Part shown: positions 10,303 through 18,493 of the stretch, one piece after another | Position numbering within the stretch: position 1 is the first letter of the stretch | Layout of the letters: each line of letters begins with the position of its first letter | Assembly: GCF_000186865.1 (NCBI RefSeq) | Contig: NW_008705571.1 | Location: 1 to 64,000 of the forward strand | Direction: 5' to 3' | DNA: 64,000 nucleotides | Source: Aureococcus anophagefferens | Lineage: Eukaryota > Sar > Pelagophyceae > Pelagomonadales > Pelagomonadaceae | The notes under the pieces: generated by a model | What the model was told of the DNA's origin: nothing | The model's input: only the letters and a program-made list of their open reading frames with translations | The model's database searches: none | Made by a program: the position numbers and the translations under genes

Positions 10303-11352
10303 CTATACTCGCGCGTCGAGGTCTGCGAGGTTCCTCGTAGCTCGCTCACTGCCCTTGGCAGCGGCGCGTTCGAACCAGTATCTGGCTAAGCCGAGGTCGA
10401 CTTCCGTGCCGTCTCCGTCCATGTAATAACAGCCAAGGCTATTCTCCGCATCGGTAAAGCCTTGATTCGCCGCGAGCGCGAAGTACCGGAACGCTTCTGC
10501 AAATTTCTTCTCAGCATCAAGTCCACGCGCTAAATTGTATTGCGCGATCGCGACACCCCGATCTGCGGCCATGCGATACAGCCGCTCCGCCTTCTTCTTG
10601 TCCAGCTTGACGCCACTTCCAGTCCGGTACAAATCCCCAAGATGTGCCATCGCGTCCACGTCCCCGAGCTCCACGGCGCGCCGGTAAATCTTCGCGGCTT
10701 TCTTATCGGATTTCACGAGGCCAAACCGACCGAGGCGGTACGCACTTCCCAAAAACGTAATCGCTTCCGGCACCTCGTTCTCCACGTGGCGGCGAAGACG
10801 CGCGAGTGCTTCCGCGGAACTCTCTGGACACGGTACCCGACAGAGGGGACACGCGGTTTCGATCTTGCCGTGGCACGATCGGCAGACCGTCCGGCAGCAG
10901 CAACTGCGAAACACGTCCGGAGCATTCACGTCCCACTCCTCGAGACAGATCGGGCACCGCGAGCCCCACCGCGCCGATGTCGGCACCGGCTCTGGGTTCG
11001 CCTCCCGCAGGGCACGAGCGGCCTCGTGCTCCGCCGCGATGCGCGCGCGGACCTCGTCGGCGTGCGACCGCGGCGCGGGGCCGTAGAACACGTCCCGCGG
11101 CGGCGACGGCGGGGGCGTCGGCGCCTCGGCCCGCGCCGCCTCCGCGGCCTGGATCTTCTTGCAGGCCTTCCGGTGGCCCCGGTCGCGCCAGTCGATGCGT
11201 TGGCAGTCCGTCGAACAGTAGGCCGTCGTGCCGCACCCTTTGCAGGGCCGGGCATCCTTCTTCCCGCAAATCGTGCATATGTTGAGCGCCAGCTTTGTAC
11301 GAGTTTTTCGCGCCTCGTACTCTCGCTTCTTCTTGATCAATTCCGGGTCCAT
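10303..11352 (-). CDS. MYND / RING-like / Sel1-repeat protein, copy 1
   Basis: A 349-residue single-exon protein. N-terminal MYND zinc finger (about 26-64: CTICGKKDARPCKGCGTTAY, then C-H-C ligands), Pro-rich spacer, RING-like finger (CPICLEEWDV ... CCRTVCRSCHGKIETACPLC), then Sel1/TPR-like repeats to the end (AAKIYRRAVELGDVDAMAHL, AERLYRMAADRGVAIAQYNL, ARYWFERAAAKGSERATRNL). Such proteins are probable ubiquitin-ligase adaptors; no substrate can be named. Start is the MDPELIKK methionine, shared with the paralogue. It is the downstream member of a tandem pair with the gene ending at 11669; the N-terminal half is nearly identical and the Sel1 part has diverged. Confidence 0.85.
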   Translation of the reverse strand: MDPELIKKKREYEARKTRTKLALNICTICGKKDARPCKGCGTTAYCSTDCQRIDWRDRGHRKACKKIQAAEAARAEAPTPPPSPPRDVFYGPAPRSHADEVRARIAAEHEAARALREANPEPVPTSARWGSRCPICLEEWDVNAPDVFRSCCCRTVCRSCHGKIETACPLCRVPCPESSAEALARLRRHVENEVPEAITFLGSAYRLGRFGLVKSDKKAAKIYRRAVELGDVDAMAHLGDLYRTGSGVKLDKKKAERLYRMAADRGVAIAQYNLARGLDAEKKFAEAFRYFALAANQGFTDAENSLGCYYMDGDGTEVDLGLARYWFERAAAKGSERATRNLADLDARV

Positions 11353-11468
11353 GATCTCTGACCGCGCGCGCGTCCTTGCGTCGCTCCTCAGGCTCCTCGG
11401 CCGATCGCAAAGGCAAAATCGCTCAAAATCTTACACCCCAGGCTAAATCCACGCCTAGCTCTGGCATC

Positions 11469-11657
11469 ATGTCGTTCTCCATGCCCCCCTCGGCGTCGTC
11501 GTCCTCGCGCCAGGCAGGCTTCGCGTTGAAGAACGCCAGGGCACCAGACCGCGAAGGTCGGCGCGGAGAGGAACGCGGCGACGACGACGCCAAGGCCGAG
11601 CACGACTCGACCGCGCGCAAGCGCAGCATCTCGGGCTCGGGCGACGACGCGGCGTAA
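11469..11657 (+). CDS. Small hypothetical ORF between the MYND paralogues
   Basis: 62 codons from ATG 11469 (MSFSMPPSASSSSRQAGFAL) to TAA 11657 ending SISGSGDDAA. Composition is disordered and basic. Its tail is echoed at 10264-10293 (MSGSGDDVG then TGA), so this 3' flank was copied together with the MYND gene. It may simply be a duplicated 3' UTR rather than a gene. No family recognised. Confidence 0.25.
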   Translation: MSFSMPPSASSSSRQAGFALKNARAPDREGRRGEERGDDDAKAEHDSTARKRSISGSGDDAA

Positions 11658-11668
11658 AGATTGTTAGG

Positions 11669-12724
11669 CTATAGTCCTCGCGCGTCAAGTTCCGCGAGGA
11701 CCTTTATACCTGTCTCGTGGCCCTTGGCAGCGGCGCGCGCATACCAGTATCTGGCTTTGCCGAGGTCGACTTCCGTGCCTTGTCCGTTCCCGTAACAGCT
11801 GCCAAGGTTGAGCTCTCCAGCGGCATAGCCTTGATTCGCGGCGAGCGCGTAGTACCGGACCGCCTCTTCAAATTTCTCCTCAGAATGAAGCAAAGCCCCT
11901 AGTCTGTTTTGCGCGGCCGCGTCGCCCCGGTCCGCGGCCGCGCGATACAGCCGCTCCGCCTTCTTCTTGTCCAGCTTGACACCACTTCCATTGTTGTACA
12001 ATATCCCAAGGTCTACCATCGCGTCCACGCTTCCGAGCTCCACGGCGCGCCGGTAAATCTTCGCTGCTTTCTTATCGGATTTCACAAGGCCGAGGTCACC
12101 ATAGCGGTACGCGATTCCCAAAGACGTAATCGCTTCCGGCACCTCGTTCTCCACATGGCGGCGAAGCTGCGCGAGCTGCTCCGCATCGGTTTTTGGGTGC
12201 GGTACACGACAGAGGGGACACGCGTCGGAGCCGATCTTGTCCTGGCACGACTTGCAGACCTTTCGGCAGCAACAGGTACGAAACACGCTGTTCGCATTCA
12301 CGTCCCACTCCTCGAGACAGATCGGGCACCGCGACCCGTACCGCGCCGACGTCGGCTCGGGCTCCGGGTTCGCCTCGCGTCGCACGCGGGCCGCCTCGTG
12401 CTCCGCCGCGATGCGCGCGCGGATCTCGTCGGCGTGCGACCGCGGCGCGGGGCCGTAGAACACGTCCCGCGGCGGCGACGGCGGGGGCGTCGGCGCCTCG
12501 GCCCGCGCCGCCTCCGCGGCCTGGACCTTCTTGCAGGCCTTCCGGTGGCCCCGGTCGCGCCAGTCGATGCGTTGGCAGTCCGTCGAACAGTAGGCCGTCG
12601 TGCCGCACCCTTTACAGGGCCGGGCATCCTTCTTCCCGCAAATCGTGCATATGTTGAGCGCCAGCTTCGTACGGGTTTTTCGCGCCTCGTACTCTCGTCG
12701 CTTCTTGATCAATTCCGGGTCCAT
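11669..12724 (-). CDS. MYND / RING-like / Sel1-repeat protein, copy 2
   Basis: A 351-residue paralogue of the gene at 10303-11352 with the same order: MYND finger, RING-like finger (CPICLEEWDVNANSVF ... CKSCQDKIGSDACPLCRV), Sel1 repeats (AAKIYRRAVELGSVDAMVDL and following). The DNA of the first ~230 codons is almost identical between copies, whereas the repeats differ at many residues, suggesting a recent tandem duplication or gene conversion limited to the 5' half. The frame is open upstream to an ATG at 12796, but the MDPELIKK start at 12724 is conserved between both copies and is preferred. Confidence 0.85.
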   Translation of the reverse strand: MDPELIKKRREYEARKTRTKLALNICTICGKKDARPCKGCGTTAYCSTDCQRIDWRDRGHRKACKKVQAAEAARAEAPTPPPSPPRDVFYGPAPRSHADEIRARIAAEHEAARVRREANPEPEPTSARYGSRCPICLEEWDVNANSVFRTCCCRKVCKSCQDKIGSDACPLCRVPHPKTDAEQLAQLRRHVENEVPEAITSLGIAYRYGDLGLVKSDKKAAKIYRRAVELGSVDAMVDLGILYNNGSGVKLDKKKAERLYRAAADRGDAAAQNRLGALLHSEEKFEEAVRYYALAANQGYAAGELNLGSCYGNGQGTEVDLGKARYWYARAAAKGHETGIKVLAELDARGL

Positions 12725-12987
12725 GATCTCTGACCGCGCGAGTCCTTCTTCGCTTGAGCTCGTAGATCGTCTAGCAAGTGGGGCACAAAATCCCACAGCC
12801 CGAATCAGCGAAAGAGAGCCTCGCCGAGCCCTGGCCTTCGTGCACGCGTCTCAAGCACCTCGTTCGCGTTCGAGGGCTTACCCGGAGTCTTCCCGAAAGG
12901 GGTGCCACGCCTGGACGACACTTCAAGATGATTTCTTTGAAAATTCAATGTAGATGTTGCTCCTAAAAAAAGAAGGCAGAGAGCTCC

Positions 12988-14664
12988 ATGGCTCCCTCAT
13001 CGGTCGTGGGGCTGCCGTCGCCGCGCACGCCGTCGGAGCCGCCGACGCCGCCGCCGCGCGACGACGCGAGCGACCTGCTGTCGGCGTCCGTGTTCAGCAG
13101 CCACTGGTACGACGAACACCAAAAACCGCTGCGCGTCAAGGGCGTGCTCGTGAAGAAGGACGGCAGCCGGCGGCGGTCCCTGACGAAGGTGCTGACGGGG
13201 CGCGCGACGTGGAGCGAGCGCCACTTCTTCCTGGACGTGGCCGCCGGGAAGCTGAGCTACTTCTACGACGCGGGCCTCGCGCGGCGCGCGGGCGTCGTGC
13301 GGCTCGAGCCGTTCGTGAGCGCCGCTCGGCCCGTCGGCGGGCCGGACCACGAGTTCGAGATCCTGCACTCGCGGGACGAGGGCGGCGCGGCGCGCGACGG
13401 CGGATTCCTGCTGCGGGCGCCGTCGGCGGGGATCATGGGCGAGTGGCTCGAGAGCCTGCGCCGATCCGTGCGCGAGGTCTCGCACCGGCGCGCCGCGGAG
13501 GAGAAGGCCAGGGCCGCGGCGGTCCTCGAGGACGATCTGGACGAGGCGGTTCTGGTCAACCTCCCGGACTCGGCCGCGGGCTCCATCAAGCTGCCGGACG
13601 CGCGCGCGCCCGAGCCGCCGCCGGGGTCGCCGAACAAGGCCACGGAGAAGGACTTCGAGCCCATCCGCGTCGTCGGCAAGGGCGCGTCGGGCGCCGTGCT
13701 GCTCGTGCGGAAGAAGAGCTCGGGCGCCTTCTACGCCATGAAGGTCATGTCGAAGCGGGCCATCTACGAGTCGAAGATGGAGAAGTCCGCGCTCGTCGAG
13801 CGCGAGGTGCTGCTCCGCGTGCGGTCGCCGTTCCTCGTGAATTTGAGGTATTCCTTCCAGTCGCGCACGAAGCTCTACCTCGTGACGGACTTTTACGGCG
13901 GCGGCTCGCTCGAGGGCGCGCTGCGGCGCGAGGCCACGTTCCCGGAGCGGCACGCGCGGTTCTTCGCGGGCGAGCTGGCGTTGGCCGTGGACCACCTCCA
14001 GTCGCGGAGCGTGCTCCACCGCGACATCAAGGCCGCCAACGTCTTGTTGGACACGGACGGCCACTGCTACCTCGCGGACTACGGCCTCGCGCGCCTCGGC
14101 AGCAGCGAGCGCGACGGCGCGCGGCGGTCCTTCGCGGGCACGCTCGAATACATGGCGCCGGAGACGATCTCGAAGAACGGCACGGCGACGTCGGCCGTCG
14201 ACTGGTGGGCCCTGGGCGTCCTGCTCTACGAGATGCTCGCGGGGCGGACGCCGTTCTACGACGCGAAGCCCCGGGCGATCTTCGAGAATATCCTGCGCGC
14301 GGAGCCCGCGGCGGACGCGCTGTCGCCGGCGGCCGCGGACCTCGTGCGCGGCCTCCTCGTCAAGGCGCCCGCGCGGCGCCTCGCGGCCCTCGCGGACGTG
14401 GCAAAAACGCCGTTCTTCGCGGCGCTCGACTTCGGCGCGCTCCGCGAGAAGCGGCTCGACCCGCCCTACGCGCCCGACGACGACTACGGCGTCCGGTCCG
14501 CGCGCGTCTCCGAGGTCGTCCGCGCCTGCGAGGCCGCCTTCGTCGACGGCCACCGGAGCCTCGACCGCCAGCACCTCCAGCTCGACGGCTACAGCTACTC
14601 CCAGGAGAACGACCCGCGGCCGCCGCCGCCGCCGCCGCCGAAGAAGCCCCCGTCGCCGAAGTAA
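12988..14664 (+). CDS. PH-domain AGC-type protein kinase (Akt/PKB-like) with DYG motif
   Basis: Cytosolic/membrane-recruited Ser/Thr kinase of 558 residues, single exon. PH domain about 50-160 (VKGVLVKKDGSRRRSLTKVL ... WSERHFFLDV). Kinase about 223-480: Gly loop GKGASGAVLLV, VAIK-type lysine in FYAMKVMSKR, catalytic loop HRDIKAANVLL (near 345), metal motif DYG at 364-366 instead of DFG, activation segment RRSFAGTLEYMAPE, then VDWWALGVLLYEML. PH plus AGC kinase is the Akt layout, activated by phosphoinositides in animals. Both the catalytic loop (HRDIKAAN rather than HRDLKPEN) and DYG deviate, but K, D and D needed for catalysis are present, so activity is likely. It has a C-terminal polyproline run and no clear hydrophobic motif. 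Confidence 0.9.
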   Translation: MAPSSVVGLPSPRTPSEPPTPPPRDDASDLLSASVFSSHWYDEHQKPLRVKGVLVKKDGSRRRSLTKVLTGRATWSERHFFLDVAAGKLSYFYDAGLARRAGVVRLEPFVSAARPVGGPDHEFEILHSRDEGGAARDGGFLLRAPSAGIMGEWLESLRRSVREVSHRRAAEEKARAAAVLEDDLDEAVLVNLPDSAAGSIKLPDARAPEPPPGSPNKATEKDFEPIRVVGKGASGAVLLVRKKSSGAFYAMKVMSKRAIYESKMEKSALVEREVLLRVRSPFLVNLRYSFQSRTKLYLVTDFYGGGSLEGALRREATFPERHARFFAGELALAVDHLQSRSVLHRDIKAANVLLDTDGHCYLADYGLARLGSSERDGARRSFAGTLEYMAPETISKNGTATSAVDWWALGVLLYEMLAGRTPFYDAKPRAIFENILRAEPAADALSPAAADLVRGLLVKAPARRLAALADVAKTPFFAALDFGALREKRLDPPYAPDDDYGVRSARVSEVVRACEAAFVDGHRSLDRQHLQLDGYSYSQENDPRPPPPPPPKKPPSPK

Positions 14665-14666
14665 CC

Positions 14667-15737
14667 TTACTGCAACACGGCGAGGTCGCGGACCGGCGGG
14701 TGCGCGTCGCTGCTCCAGCAGTGGGCCCCGGCGTCGACGCAGGGCAGCGGCGGCAGCGGCGGCGGCGGCCGCCGGTGCGACCCCCAGGACGCCGCGACCG
14801 CGTTTCGGAACTCGCCCGCGGCCCAGGTCCAGAGCCGCAGGTCCAGCTGATTCCGCGCGTCGATGTCCGCCAGCACGGACCGCTCCGCGCGCCACCAGGA
14901 CGCGTTCTCGCGCCGCGCGGCCCGGAACGCGGCTTTCTCGCGCGCGCCGCGGCCTTTGAGCGCGGGCCGCGCGCGCCGCAGGTCCGGCACGGGCTTGGCC
15001 GCGTCGTCGGCGCGCGCGTAGCTCGGGCGGATGTGCCGGATCACGACGCCCGCGGCGTCGGCCTCGAAGCAAAAGAGCTGGCTCAGCCAGTCGACGGACT
15101 GCGGCGTGTCGAGCCACTCGACGACGAGCGCGCGGTCGAACTTGTCGCGGATCGCCGCCTTGGCCCGCTCGAGCGACGACTCGTCGACGCCGCCGAAGCA
15201 GCCCGGCCCGTCCGCGCAGTCCGGCGCGCCGCCGTCCCAGCCGCTCAGGATCTTCGTCTGCGCGTTGTCGAGTTCGATCCAGAGCTTCGTCCGGCCGTCG
15301 TGGCCGCGCCGCGGCGGCGTCCGCGAGTGCGTCGCCACCCACTCGCCGAGCTCGAGGAACGTGCGCTTCTCGAGGTCCGCGGTCTGGAAGTACTGCGCGA
15401 CGACGCGGTCCACGGGGTGGCGCAGCCCCGTGAGCGCGACGCCGCCGGCCGCCGCCGCGTCCGCGAGCTGCTTGGCCGTCCTCTCGTGCGCGAGGCTGTA
15501 GCCGTCGCCCCAGGCGATGTGCTTCGCCGGGTAGAGCGCGTCGAGCACGCCCTTGCCCACGGAGAAGCCGGCGACCTGGCGTATGTAGAGCCAAAACACG
15601 CTCTTCGGCCGCACGCAGCGCGACGGCGCCGGCGCGCAGAGCGCGACCTCCTTGCGCTTGCCGGCCGCCGCGCACATCTCCTCCGGCGCGATGCGCTCGA
15701 CGAGCAGCAAGAGCGCGAGACCGGGCAGCCTCCCCAT
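14667..15737 (-). CDS. Sulfotransferase-like type II membrane protein
   Basis: 356 residues from ATG 15737 (MGRLPGLALLLLVERIAP, a short N-terminal hydrophobic segment). The core GVALTGLRHPVDRVVAQYFQ matches the R-x-P-(V/L)-x-R-x-x-S-x-Y/F signature of the 3'-PAPS-binding loop in Golgi carbohydrate sulfotransferases; an upstream GFSVGKGVL may be the 5'-phosphosulfate loop region. Cys-rich N-terminal half and polyproline near the C-terminus. An in-frame ATG at 15782 would leave only 6 bp after the stop of the upstream oxygenase gene, so the later start is preferred. Acceptor sugar unknown. Stop TAA lies 2 bp from the kinase stop on the other strand. Confidence 0.6.
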   Translation of the reverse strand: MGRLPGLALLLLVERIAPEEMCAAAGKRKEVALCAPAPSRCVRPKSVFWLYIRQVAGFSVGKGVLDALYPAKHIAWGDGYSLAHERTAKQLADAAAAGGVALTGLRHPVDRVVAQYFQTADLEKRTFLELGEWVATHSRTPPRRGHDGRTKLWIELDNAQTKILSGWDGGAPDCADGPGCFGGVDESSLERAKAAIRDKFDRALVVEWLDTPQSVDWLSQLFCFEADAAGVVIRHIRPSYARADDAAKPVPDLRRARPALKGRGAREKAAFRAARRENASWWRAERSVLADIDARNQLDLRLWTWAAGEFRNAVAASWGSHRRPPPPLPPLPCVDAGAHCWSSDAHPPVRDLAVLQ

Positions 15738-15788
15738 GCTCTCCCACGGCACGTCCGGCTTCAACTTTACACGAGCGAACATTCCAAA

Positions 15789-16490
15789 TTAGTCGGGCAC
15801 GCGCGCGTACATGATGTCCGTGCGGACGACGTACTTGACGCCGGCCTCGATGGGCGGGACCTCGTGGAGGATCTGGTGGTCGTGGAGGAGCGCGCGCCCC
15901 GCGGCCGGCTCGACCGCCGTGCGGCCGTCGTCGGCGCTGAGTAGCGTCGTGCGGCCCGAGGCGTAGTCGGCCCCGTCGTTCAGGTAGACGAGGAGCGTGA
16001 CGAAGGACGTCTCGCCCCGGCGCGGGCCCGCGCCGCGGACGTAGGAGCCGTCGCCGTGGAGCTTGAAGAAGTCGCCCGCGGCGTACTTTAGAAATCGAAG
16101 CCGCTCGTTGGCGCCCACGAGCCTCCAGCGGCCGCGGGAGGGTTCGACGAAGGGCCGCACGCGGTCGAAGATGAGCCGCGCGAGCCGCGGGTCGTCGACG
16201 ATGCGGCGGTCGCCGCGGCGGAACGACGGCTCGAGGACCTCGCGGCCCCGGCCCTTGTTCAGCAGCGCCGGCACGTAGCCGCGCCGCTCCGTCGCGGCGA
16301 CGAGCGCCGCGCACTCGGCCCGGCTCAGGACGCCGTCGACGACGACGGCGTAGAGCCCGTCCGTGGCCCGGCCCGTGAGCTCCGCGAAGTCCGCGCACTC
16401 GGGCCGGTGCGCGACGACCGGCAGCGCGTCGAAGATGGGCGCCGTTGGCTCCGTCCCGTCGTCGGACGCCTCGTCATTTTCCACGAGCAT
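15789..16490 (-). CDS. 2-oxoglutarate/Fe(II) oxygenase, prolyl-4-hydroxylase-like
   Basis: 233-residue oxygenase using Fe(II), O2 and 2-oxoglutarate. Iron ligands: HxD in FFKLHGDGSYV and the distal His in DHQILHEVPP; the 2-oxoglutarate anchor follows in KYVVRTDIMY. The surrounding SFVTLLVYLND and GRTTLL are typical of the P4H double-stranded helix. There is no signal peptide, so a cytosolic or nuclear protein hydroxylase is more likely than a collagen-type ER enzyme. Start ATG 16490; the next gene on the same strand begins within 6-50 bp of its stop, which reflects genome compaction rather than an operon. Confidence 0.85.
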   Translation of the reverse strand: MLVENDEASDDGTEPTAPIFDALPVVAHRPECADFAELTGRATDGLYAVVVDGVLSRAECAALVAATERRGYVPALLNKGRGREVLEPSFRRGDRRIVDDPRLARLIFDRVRPFVEPSRGRWRLVGANERLRFLKYAAGDFFKLHGDGSYVRGAGPRRGETSFVTLLVYLNDGADYASGRTTLLSADDGRTAVEPAAGRALLHDHQILHEVPPIEAGVKYVVRTDIMYARVPD

Positions 16491-16630
16491 TACGCGGTGG
16501 AACGCAGCAGCCCCATCTCAGGTGGATCCACGCTTTATCACACGGCACCATCGCGGCTCCTTTGGCGAGTTGCACTCACGCTTTTGGCGCATGTCTTGCG
16601 TGCCGACCTGATTACTAGCTTTAGCAGCAG

Positions 16631-18493
16631 ATGAGGTGGCCGTCCGTGCGCGCGCTGCGGCGCGTCGCGACGCGCCGCAGCAGCAGCGATGCTCAACACG
16701 TCAAGACCATCAAATACTTCGCCGCGGCGAACGTCGCCGCCGTCGGGTGCCTCGGCGCCGCCGTGGCGCTGCGGCCGGACGCCGACGACGGCGCCGACGC
16801 GCGGCGCATCGTCGCGCGCTTCGAGGCGCTGGGCCGCGGCGCGCGGCTCGCGAGCACGCTCGCCGTCGTCGCCGCGGACTACAAGCGCGCGGAGCTCTTC
16901 GCGCGCGGCCCGTCGTCGGCCGTCGAGGCGGCCGCGGCGGCGCTGCGGTCGGCCCAGGACGCGCAGGAGAAGTCGGGCCTCCAGGTCGAGCGCGCGACGA
17001 CGGCCGCGGAGCGGCGCGCGGGCCTCGAGGCCGCGGCGGCCGCGCGCGAGGCCGTGCTCGCCGCGTCCGAGGCCGTCGCGGCCGCGGCCGCCGCCGCGGG
17101 CGGCGACGACGCGAGCATCCACGCGCGCAACGCCGAGCGGCTCCTCGCGCTCGCGCGCGCCAACGGCGGCGTCTACGTGAAGATCGCGCAGCACTGCGCG
17201 CAGCTCGACTACCTCCTGCCCGAGGCGTACACGGCGGCGTTCGCCAAGTGCCTCGACGACGCGCCGCGGTCGTCCTGGGCCGACGTCTGCGCCGTCGTGC
17301 GCGAGGAGCTCGGCGGCGCGCCGTGGGAGATCTTCGACGACTTCCAGCGCGAGCCGATCGCGTCGGCGTCGCTCGCGCAGGTCCACCGGGCGACGTGGCG
17401 CGGCGCGCAGGTCGCCGTCAAGGTGCAGCACCGGGGCCTCGCGGCGACGTCCGCGGGCGACCTCGACGCCTGCGCGCTCGCCGTGCGCGCCATGGCCTGG
17501 GCCTTCCCGGACTTTAAGCTCTCGTGGCTCGTCGACGAGATCGCGCCGCACCTGCCCCTGGAGCTCGACTTCGAGCACGAGGCGGGGAACTGCGCGCGCG
17601 CGCGAAAAATCTTCGCCGCGTGGCCCGACGTCTGCGTGCCCGAGACCTTCGCCGAGGTCTCCGGCACGCGCGTCCTCACCATGTCCTTCGAGGCGGGCGT
17701 GAACGGGACCGCGCGCGACGCCATCGAGCGCGACCTCGGCCTCGACGCGAGAAGGACGGCGGCGCTCGTGTCGCGCGCCTTCGCGGCGATGACCTTCTCC
17801 GGCGGCTGCGTCCACTGCGACCCCCACGCGGCGAACGTGCTCGTGCGCCGCGGCCCCCGCGGCGCGCCGGAGCTCGTCATCTTGGACCACGGCCTCTACC
17901 GCGACCTCGACGCGTCCTTCCGGTTGGAGTACGCGCGGCTCTGGCGCGCGCTCGCGACGGCGGACACGCGGGGCATCAAGGCGAGCGCCCAGCGGCTCGG
18001 CGTCGGCGACCTCTACCCGCTCTTCGCGGCCATGCTCACGCAGCGGCCCTGGGACGACGTCGCGAACCCGGACATGAACAGCCTCCGGTCCAACGGCGCC
18101 GCGGACAACGCCATGCTCCAGGCCTACGCGGAGCGCTACGCCAAGGAGATCACGCTCGTCCTCGACCGCGTGCCGCGTCAGATGCTCCTCCTGCTGAAGA
18201 TGTCGGACTGCCTCCGCCACCTCGACCGCGCGCTCGGCGGCGACAACAACACGCACGTGCTCACGGCCCACGCGTGCGCGGACGCGCTCTTCGCCGAGGA
18301 CCGCGACGTCCGGGCCTGGCTGAACCTCAAGCTGCGCCTCTGGGCCCACGACGCCCTCGAGGCCTGGCGCGGCCGCGCGGCCTACGACCCCATGGCCCAG
18401 GTCCGCGCCAAAGTCCACGTGCCGGACCAGACGTCCGGCTTCGCCAAGGACGACCGCGGCCACCTGTTCGGCGCACAGCTCGTTAACAAATGA
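16631..18493 (+). CDS. ABC1/ADCK (UbiB) family atypical kinase, probably mitochondrial or plastid
   Basis: 620 residues, single exon. The N-terminus (MRWPSVRALRRVATRRSSS) looks like an organelle-targeting peptide. Family motifs: GGVYVKIAQHCAQLDYLLPE (normally KxGQ, here KIAQ), PIASASLAQVHRA (Ala-rich loop), VAVKVQ, ELDFEHEAGN, HCDPHAANVLVR (catalytic loop) and LDHGLYRDL (metal-binding DxG-type). Members support ubiquinone or isoprenoid metabolism in bacteria, mitochondria and plastids; layout is closest to the ADCK1 subgroup. The stop TGA directly abuts the stop of the convergent ABCG gene, with no base between. Confidence 0.88.
   Translation: MRWPSVRALRRVATRRSSSDAQHVKTIKYFAAANVAAVGCLGAAVALRPDADDGADARRIVARFEALGRGARLASTLAVVAADYKRAELFARGPSSAVEAAAAALRSAQDAQEKSGLQVERATTAAERRAGLEAAAAAREAVLAASEAVAAAAAAAGGDDASIHARNAERLLALARANGGVYVKIAQHCAQLDYLLPEAYTAAFAKCLDDAPRSSWADVCAVVREELGGAPWEIFDDFQREPIASASLAQVHRATWRGAQVAVKVQHRGLAATSAGDLDACALAVRAMAWAFPDFKLSWLVDEIAPHLPLELDFEHEAGNCARARKIFAAWPDVCVPETFAEVSGTRVLTMSFEAGVNGTARDAIERDLGLDARRTAALVSRAFAAMTFSGGCVHCDPHAANVLVRRGPRGAPELVILDHGLYRDLDASFRLEYARLWRALATADTRGIKASAQRLGVGDLYPLFAAMLTQRPWDDVANPDMNSLRSNGAADNAMLQAYAERYAKEITLVLDRVPRQMLLLLKMSDCLRHLDRALGGDNNTHVLTAHACADALFAEDRDVRAWLNLKLRLWAHDALEAWRGRAAYDPMAQVRAKVHVPDQTSGFAKDDRGHLFGAQLVNK

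Noticed and set aside
15737..15791. Operon-like 6-bp spacing between the 2OG oxygenase stop and an ATG of the sulfotransferase-like gene
   Set aside because: The genome is eukaryotic with spliceosomal introns; a later ATG at 15737 fits a hydrophobic N-terminus better, and tight packing is general here.
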